NCBI RefSeq assembly: GCF_030269445.1
Contig: NZ_BSTJ01000015.1
Location: 196,747 to 260,746, forward strand
From: Actinoallomurus iriomotensis
Lineage (GTDB): Bacteria > Actinomycetota > Actinomycetes > Streptosporangiales > Streptosporangiaceae
DNA length: 64,000 bases
Direction of reading: 5' to 3'
The translations under genes and the position numbers were made by a program. Below, in pieces: positions 59,671 through 64,000 of this stretch; the stretch's first letter is position 1, and each line of letters starts with the position of its first letter. The notes beneath the pieces were generated by a model, which was given only the letters and a program-made list of their open reading frames with translations, was not told the DNA's origin and did not search any database.

Positions 59671-61311
59671 TCACGCGTCGTCGGCGGCGTACACGCGTTC
59701 GCCGCCGACGTACGTCCGCAGCACCCGGGTCGCGGCGATCTCCTCCGGCGGCCCGGCGAACGGATCGCGGTCGAGGACGACCAGGTCGGCCAGCATCCCC
59801 GGCGCGATGGTGCCCGTGTCGTCGAGATGGTTCGCGTACGCGCCGCCCGCGGTGTACGCCGCCAGCGCCGTGCCGAGGTCGAGCCGCTGGCCGGGCAGGA
59901 ACGACGGCGCGGTGGCGCCCGGAAGCCGCCGGTTCACCGCGACGTGCATGCCCTGGATCGGGTCGGGACTGCTGACGGGCCAGTCGCTGCCCGCCACGAG
60001 AGTGGCCCCGGCCCGCAGCAGGTCGCCGAACGGGTACTGCCAGGCGGCGCGCTCGGCGCCCAGGAAGGGAATGGTCAGCTCGTCCATCTGCGGTTCGTGC
60101 ACCGCCCACAGCGGCTGCAGGTTCGCGGCGGCGCCGAGCGCGCGGAACCGCGGCACGTCGTCGGGGTGCACGACCTGCAGATGGGCCAGGTGCGGTCGGG
60201 TGTCGGTCCAGCCGTTGGCCCGCCGCGCCGCCTCGACCGCGTCCAGCGCCTCGCGTACGGCACGGTCGCCGAGCGCGTGGAAGTGGACCTGGAAGCCGGC
60301 GGCGTCCAGCGCGGTGACGTACGCGCGCAGCGCCTCCGGGTCGACGAAGGAGATGCCCGCGTTGTCCGACGCGTGGCCGCACGCGGTGAGGTAGGGGCCG
60401 AGCATCGCGGCCGTGTGGTTCTCCGCGATGCCGTCCTGCATGATCTTCACGCTCGTGGCGCGCAGGCGGCCGCCGGTCAGCCGCTCGCGGCGCTCGACCA
60501 GCTCGGAGATCTGCTCGGCGCCACGGGCACGGTCCCACCACAGCGCGCCCACGACGCGGGCGGTCAGGCTGCCGTCGCGCACGGCCGCGAGGTACGCGGG
60601 CGCCCCGTCGGCGGTCACCGGGTTCGCTCCGACGATCGCGTCCTGCCAGGCGGTGATCCCGTACGAGTGGAGCAGCGCCTGCGCCCGGAGCAGCGCCTCC
60701 AGCTCCTCCTCGGCCGTCGGAGCGGGCACGAGGTCGCCGACCAGGCGCATCGCGCCCTCCTGGAGCATCCCAGAGGGGCCGCCGCCGGCCTCGCGCTCGA
60801 TGCGCCCGTCCACCGGATCGGGGGTGGCGGCGGTGATCCCCGCCAGCTCCAGGGCGCGGGTGTTGACCCAGGCTCCGTGGTGGTCGCGGTTGGCGAGGTG
60901 AACGGGCCGGTCGGGGACCAGCGCGTCGAGTTCCGTACGGGTCGGCGTGCCGCCGGGAAAGGTCTCCAGCGACCATCCGCCGCCGGTGATCCACGGCAGG
61001 TCCGGGTGCGCGTCGGCGTACGCGCGGATCCGCCGCCGGTACTCCTCCAGCGTCACCGCGCCGCTGAGGTCGCACCGGCCCAGTTCGAGGCCGCCGCCGA
61101 CGGGATGCACGTGCGCGTCCTGGAAGCCCGGCACGAGCAGCCGCCCGGCCAGGTCGACCACCTCGGTATCCGGCCCGACCAGGTCGCGCACCTCGTCGTG
61201 GCCGACCGCGACGATCCGCTCGCCGCGTACGGCGACGGCCGTGGCGCGGGTGCGGGCGGCGTCGACGGTGTGCACCGGACCCCCGGCGAAGACGACATCG
61301 GCGGCTTTCAT
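59671..61311 (-). CDS. YtcJ-family amidohydrolase
   Basis: A 546-residue metal-dependent amidohydrolase of the YtcJ/NfdA branch. Metal-binding HVH in GFQDAHVHPVGGG, the mid-barrel FHALGDRAV and VAGSDWPVSSPDP with the catalytic Asp are visible. The N-terminal beta-sandwich precedes the barrel. Relatives hydrolyse N-substituted formamides. The ATG at 61311 is chosen over a GTG 15 bases earlier because GAGGAG lies 7 nt upstream. Confidence 0.87.
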   Translation of the reverse strand: MKAADVVFAGGPVHTVDAARTRATAVAVRGERIVAVGHDEVRDLVGPDTEVVDLAGRLLVPGFQDAHVHPVGGGLELGRCDLSGAVTLEEYRRRIRAYADAHPDLPWITGGGWSLETFPGGTPTRTELDALVPDRPVHLANRDHHGAWVNTRALELAGITAATPDPVDGRIEREAGGGPSGMLQEGAMRLVGDLVPAPTAEEELEALLRAQALLHSYGITAWQDAIVGANPVTADGAPAYLAAVRDGSLTARVVGALWWDRARGAEQISELVERRERLTGGRLRATSVKIMQDGIAENHTAAMLGPYLTACGHASDNAGISFVDPEALRAYVTALDAAGFQVHFHALGDRAVREALDAVEAARRANGWTDTRPHLAHLQVVHPDDVPRFRALGAAANLQPLWAVHEPQMDELTIPFLGAERAAWQYPFGDLLRAGATLVAGSDWPVSSPDPIQGMHVAVNRRLPGATAPSFLPGQRLDLGTALAAYTAGGAYANHLDDTGTIAPGMLADLVVLDRDPFAGPPEEIAATRVLRTYVGGERVYAADDA

Positions 61312-61495
61312 CGGCGTGCTCCTCACTGCCCGCGAGCGATGGTGTGCGGGGCGTCGCGCGGGGCGCTCCCTAGGAGAGGGGTCCTGACCAGCGCGGCTAA
61401 TTCGTTTGCCAAAATGTCAGTGCTCCCCGCCATCATGTTGCCGCACCATCTTGAAGACAGCGGTCCCCCCGCGCATTGACGATTGGAATCCTTCA

Positions 61496-63037
61496 TTGAG
61501 CACCCTTTCCTCACCTGAGGTCACCAACGACCCACCTGAGGCGTCCGGCTCGTCGGGGAAGCTCGACCGGGGCGTGCTCGCCGTCGCCACGGTCGTCGTG
61601 CTCGGCGCGGTCATGTCGATCCTCGACGTCACCGTCGTCAACGTCGCGATCAAGGATCTGGCCGGCGAGTTCAAATCTCCGCTGTCCACGATCCAGTGGG
61701 TGGCCACCGGTTACACGCTGGCGCTCGCCACGGTGATCCCGCTCACGGGATGGGCGTCCGCCCGGTTCGGCACCAAACGCCTCTACATGATCTCGATTGC
61801 GCTCTTCGTGATGGGATCGGCGCTGGCCGGCATGGCCTGGTCGGCCGAGTCTTTGATCGCCTTCCGGGTGTTGCAGGGTCTGGGCGGCGGCATGATCATG
61901 CCGGCCGGTATGACGATCCTCACACAGGCCGCCGGCCCGAAACGCGTGGGTCAGGTCATGAGCATCGTCGGCGTCCCGATGCTGCTCGGCCCGATCTGCG
62001 GTCCCATCCTGGGCGGCTACCTGGTCGACGACGTGTCCTGGCGCTGGATCTTCTTCATCAACCTGCCGATCGGCGTCGTCGCGCTGTTCCTGGCCGCCCG
62101 CATCCTCAAGCGCGACACGCCGCGTCCGGGTGAGCGCCTCGACGTGCTCGGCGTCGTGCTGCTGTCACCGGGCCTGGCCTCGCTCATCTACGGCCTGGCC
62201 AAGGGCGCGCAGAAGGGCGACTTCAGCTCGGCCGAGGTCCTCATCACCACGATCGCGGGCGCGGTGCTGGTGGTCCTGTTCGCGGTCCGCGCGCTCACGG
62301 CGAGCAACCCGCTGATCGACCTGCGCCTGCTCAAGCGGCGTTCGGTCGCCGCGGCGTCCGGCACGATGGTGCTGTTCATGTGCGCGTTCATGGGCGCGAT
62401 GCTGCTGCTGCCGCTCTACTACCAGGTCGTACGGCAGGAGAGCGCGCTGTCCGCGGGCCTGCTGCTCGCCCCGCAGGGCATCGGCGCGATGGTGACGATG
62501 CCGATCGGCGGCAAGCTCACCGACCGCATGGGCCCGGGCCGCGTCGTGCTGATCGGCCTGGTCGTGGTGGTGGCGTCGGTCGCGGGCTTCACGAGCCTGC
62601 TGCACGCCGACACGTCGTACTGGGCGCTGGGCTCGGTGCTGTTCGTGATGGGTCTGGGCATGGGCCTGACGATGATGCCCACCATGGCCGCCGCGATCCA
62701 GACCCTGGTCCACGACGAGGTGCCGCGCGCCAGCACGATGCTGAACATCATCCAGCAGGTGTCGGCCTCCATCGGCACCGCCCTGATGTCGGTCCTGCTG
62801 GCCAACAACCTGTCCGACAAGCTCGGCGGCGGTTCGTCGGGCGGCGGCCTGTCCGCCACCCAGAACATCCCGCCGGCGCTCATGCAGAAGATCGCCGGCC
62901 CGATGGCGGAGGCGTTCCAGAACACCTACTGGTGGTCGGTCGGCCTGCTGGCCCTGGCCTTCCTGCCGGCGTTGCTCCTGCCCCGCCACCGCCCGGACGC
63001 GAGCTCCGACGGTCCGGCCGCGGTCCCGATGCACTGA
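61496..63037 (+). CDS. DHA2-family MFS efflux transporter (14 TM)
   Basis: A 513-residue major facilitator with about 14 transmembrane helices. Motifs A (GWASARFGTKRLY), C (GPICGPILGGYLV) and the DHA2-type LDVTVVNVAIKDL are clear. It should export drugs or dyes by proton antiport (EmrB/QacA-like). The start is uncertain, since all upstream candidates are TTG. The one chosen leaves a normal 20-30 residue cytosolic lead. A perfect 13-bp hairpin follows the stop. Confidence 0.87.
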   Translation: MSTLSSPEVTNDPPEASGSSGKLDRGVLAVATVVVLGAVMSILDVTVVNVAIKDLAGEFKSPLSTIQWVATGYTLALATVIPLTGWASARFGTKRLYMISIALFVMGSALAGMAWSAESLIAFRVLQGLGGGMIMPAGMTILTQAAGPKRVGQVMSIVGVPMLLGPICGPILGGYLVDDVSWRWIFFINLPIGVVALFLAARILKRDTPRPGERLDVLGVVLLSPGLASLIYGLAKGAQKGDFSSAEVLITTIAGAVLVVLFAVRALTASNPLIDLRLLKRRSVAAASGTMVLFMCAFMGAMLLLPLYYQVVRQESALSAGLLLAPQGIGAMVTMPIGGKLTDRMGPGRVVLIGLVVVVASVAGFTSLLHADTSYWALGSVLFVMGLGMGLTMMPTMAAAIQTLVHDEVPRASTMLNIIQQVSASIGTALMSVLLANNLSDKLGGGSSGGGLSATQNIPPALMQKIAGPMAEAFQNTYWWSVGLLALAFLPALLLPRHRPDASSDGPAAVPMH

Positions 63038-63072
63038 CGGTCCGCACCGGCGGGTTCCCCTGCCCACGTTCG

Positions 63073-63104
63073 ACGGCCCGGCCGAGATCCTTCGGCCGGG
63101 CCGT
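63073..63104 (+). terminator. Terminator after the MFS gene
   Basis: A perfect 13-bp stem (ACGGCCCGGCCGA at 63073-63085, TCGGCCGGGCCGT at 63092-63104) with a 6-nt loop begins 35 nt after the stop codon. The stem is very stable but no T-tract follows. From here to 63319 nothing else was recognised. Confidence 0.75.
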
Positions 63105-63319
63105 TGCCGTCCGTGCCGAGATCCTCTTGATCCATGTGGCGCCGGTGGACTGTCGGCAAGCACGGCTGGTACCGGACTCGCGAGAGACGGCGTCCATCGA
63201 ATGGGGCGACGTTCGGTCGGCGCGGACAGCCACGGCCACAGGGATGCCACCGCGTGAACCTCGCGCGGGTCCCGACCGAGACGCGGCTGGGCCGCGGCGT
63301 GAGCGGCGGGGTTGGACCG

Positions 63320-63811
63320 TCACTTTCGGCGGCGCTTATTGTCGTCATGAAATTTGGCAAGGGCGCCCGCGAGCCAGTCGTCAAAGGCGACGTCCATGTC
63401 GACCGGCGGCTGCTCAGGTTCGGATGGCGCTAAGAGATCTGTGACGATCACTGGCTGGTCCGCGCTCCACTGGAGTCGCATTTCAGGCATCTTCCTGAGT
63501 CCGAGAACGGCGCTCAGGTTGAAACCCCATGTGGCGGCGTCCCGCATGAGGCGCTCGATCCGTTCACGGCGTGCGTGTTCGCTTTCCGTACCGTCCTGGG
63601 GAAGCGGGCTGGCGGCTGCCTTCACGGCCTCCTGTACGTCACTGGCGGCCTCCACGAGGCCCGTCAGCTCCGCTTCTTTCTCTCCCCACCGCAGCTTGTG
63701 CACCCGGCCGAGAAGCTGTGTCAGCGGGCGGCGGAACACCAGGCCGAGCGCAAGCGCAACGGTCGCCGCGCAGCACCTCCACCTCCGTGCCGCGCACCAC
63801 GGTCGGGCCAC
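63320..63811 (-). CDS. Hypothetical protein, probably frameshifted at its N-terminus
   Basis: A 163-residue frame. After unlikely Arg/Cys/Trp-rich residues it reads VALALGLVFRRPLTQLLGRVHKLRWGEKEAEL, a short hydrophobic segment and amphipathic helix as in small membrane-associated proteins, followed by a charged soluble part. A natural start is missing in this frame. In the neighbouring frame MTEPVPVPDPSRGGGP begins at 63851 with an ATGA overlap to the gene upstream. One base removed near 63770 would join the two into one 177-residue protein. Either a frameshift mutation, a sequencing error or an overlooked start is possible. Confidence 0.45.
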   Translation of the reverse strand: MARPWCAARRWRCCAATVALALGLVFRRPLTQLLGRVHKLRWGEKEAELTGLVEAASDVQEAVKAAASPLPQDGTESEHARRERIERLMRDAATWGFNLSAVLGLRKMPEMRLQWSADQPVIVTDLLAPSEPEQPPVDMDVAFDDWLAGALAKFHDDNKRRRK

Positions 63812-63847
63812 CGCCGCGCGACGGGTCGGGCACGGGCACCGGCTCGG

Positions 63848-64000
63848 TCATCGGTCGCCCGCGTCGGCCTCCGGTTGCGAGAGCTCGGACAGCGACAGGT
63901 CGGCCTCCGGTTGCGAGAGCTCGGACAGCGACAGGTCGGCCTCCGGTTGCGAGAGCTCGGACAGCGACAGGTTCCGCGCCGTACGGGCCCGGCGCAGGTT
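63848..64000 (-). CDS. Partial gene ending in a triplicated 12-residue repeat
   Basis: The last 50 codons of a leftward gene that enters from the right edge. RRARTARNLSLSELSQ resembles the start of an XRE-type helix-turn-helix. LSLSELSQPEAD is then repeated three times without any difference, and the protein ends ADAGDR. If it is an HTH protein, the repeats interrupt the domain soon after its first helix. Its stop overlaps the ATG at 63851. Confidence 0.5.
   Translation of the reverse strand, partial: NLRRARTARNLSLSELSQPEADLSLSELSQPEADLSLSELSQPEADAGDR
63863..63970. repeat. Three identical 36-bp tandem repeats
   Basis: Three directly adjacent identical copies (63863-63898, 63899-63934, 63935-63970), each starting GTCGGCCTCCGG. 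The unit is 36 bp, so the leftward reading frame is kept. Complete identity, including third codon positions, points to recent slippage or recombination. It is not a CRISPR because there are no spacers. Confidence 0.95.

Noticed and set aside
63863-63970. CRISPR array
   Set aside because: The repeats are directly adjacent with no spacers and lie in frame within a coding region.

Overview
The window is a 64 kb piece of very GC-rich actinomycete chromosome. Almost every gene has strong third-position G/C bias, many genes start with GTG, and ATGA/GTGA overlaps between neighbours are common. Two copies of the DUF574-type SAM methyltransferase, STAS-domain regulators, a DUF5937/ArsR regulator and an ECF sigma/MGMT pair point to a filamentous Actinomycetota, perhaps Streptosporangiales or Thermomonosporaceae. 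That placement is inferred from gene content only. No rRNA, tRNA, CRISPR, transposase or phage gene was recognised.

Layout. (1) 0-8 kb: unrelated housekeeping and stress genes: methyltransferase, DUF805 membrane protein, PIG-L deacetylase, uridine-kinase-like NTPase, ECF sigma factor coupled to an MGMT, metallo-hydrolase, STAS protein, and a CrtI-like oxidoreductase that lacks an internal block. (2) 8.3-24.4 kb: a Wzx/Wzy-type exopolysaccharide locus: Wzc-like chain-length regulator/kinase, WecA-like initiating transferase, secreted beta-helix protein, three GT4 glycosyltransferases, AsnB-like amidotransferase, flippase, methyltransferase, ligase/polymerase, two sugar-nucleotide epimerases and a UDP-HexNAc dehydrogenase. 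(3) 24.4-28 kb: a PspC protein and a MacB-like ABC exporter pair. (4) 28.2-46.7 kb: a heptose locus in two arms around a four-helix protein and a hemerythrin. It contains GmhA, two HldE copies, a GmhB phosphatase fused to a GT2 glycosyltransferase, two GT9 heptosyltransferase-like proteins, a NodU/CmcH-type carbamoyltransferase, two UDP-xylose-synthase-like proteins, two MshA-like GT4, one other glycosyltransferase and three related GT2. (5) 46.9-64 kb: scattered metabolism and regulation: esterase, DinB protein, ArsR regulators, dehydrogenases, isochorismatase, hydroxypyruvate isomerase/tartronate semialdehyde reductase, hydrolases, amidohydrolase and a DHA2 exporter. The right edge has a tandemly duplicated 12-residue repeat and a probable frameshift.

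How the genes fit together. The exopolysaccharide locus has every step of a Wzx/Wzy pathway (priming, assembly, flipping, polymerisation/ligation, chain-length control). It also has a 4-epimerase, 6-dehydrogenase and amidotransferase set that could make an amidated uronic acid. The heptose locus holds all enzymes needed to turn sedoheptulose-7-phosphate into ADP-D-glycero-beta-D-manno-heptose (GmhA, HldE, GmhB, HldE), but no recognisable HldD epimerase. It adds heptosyltransferases and a carbamoyltransferase. This is LPS-core-like chemistry in an organism with no LPS genes here, and it is the most interesting system in the window: probably a carbamoylated, xylose- and heptose-containing surface glycan, glycolipid or glycosylated metabolite.
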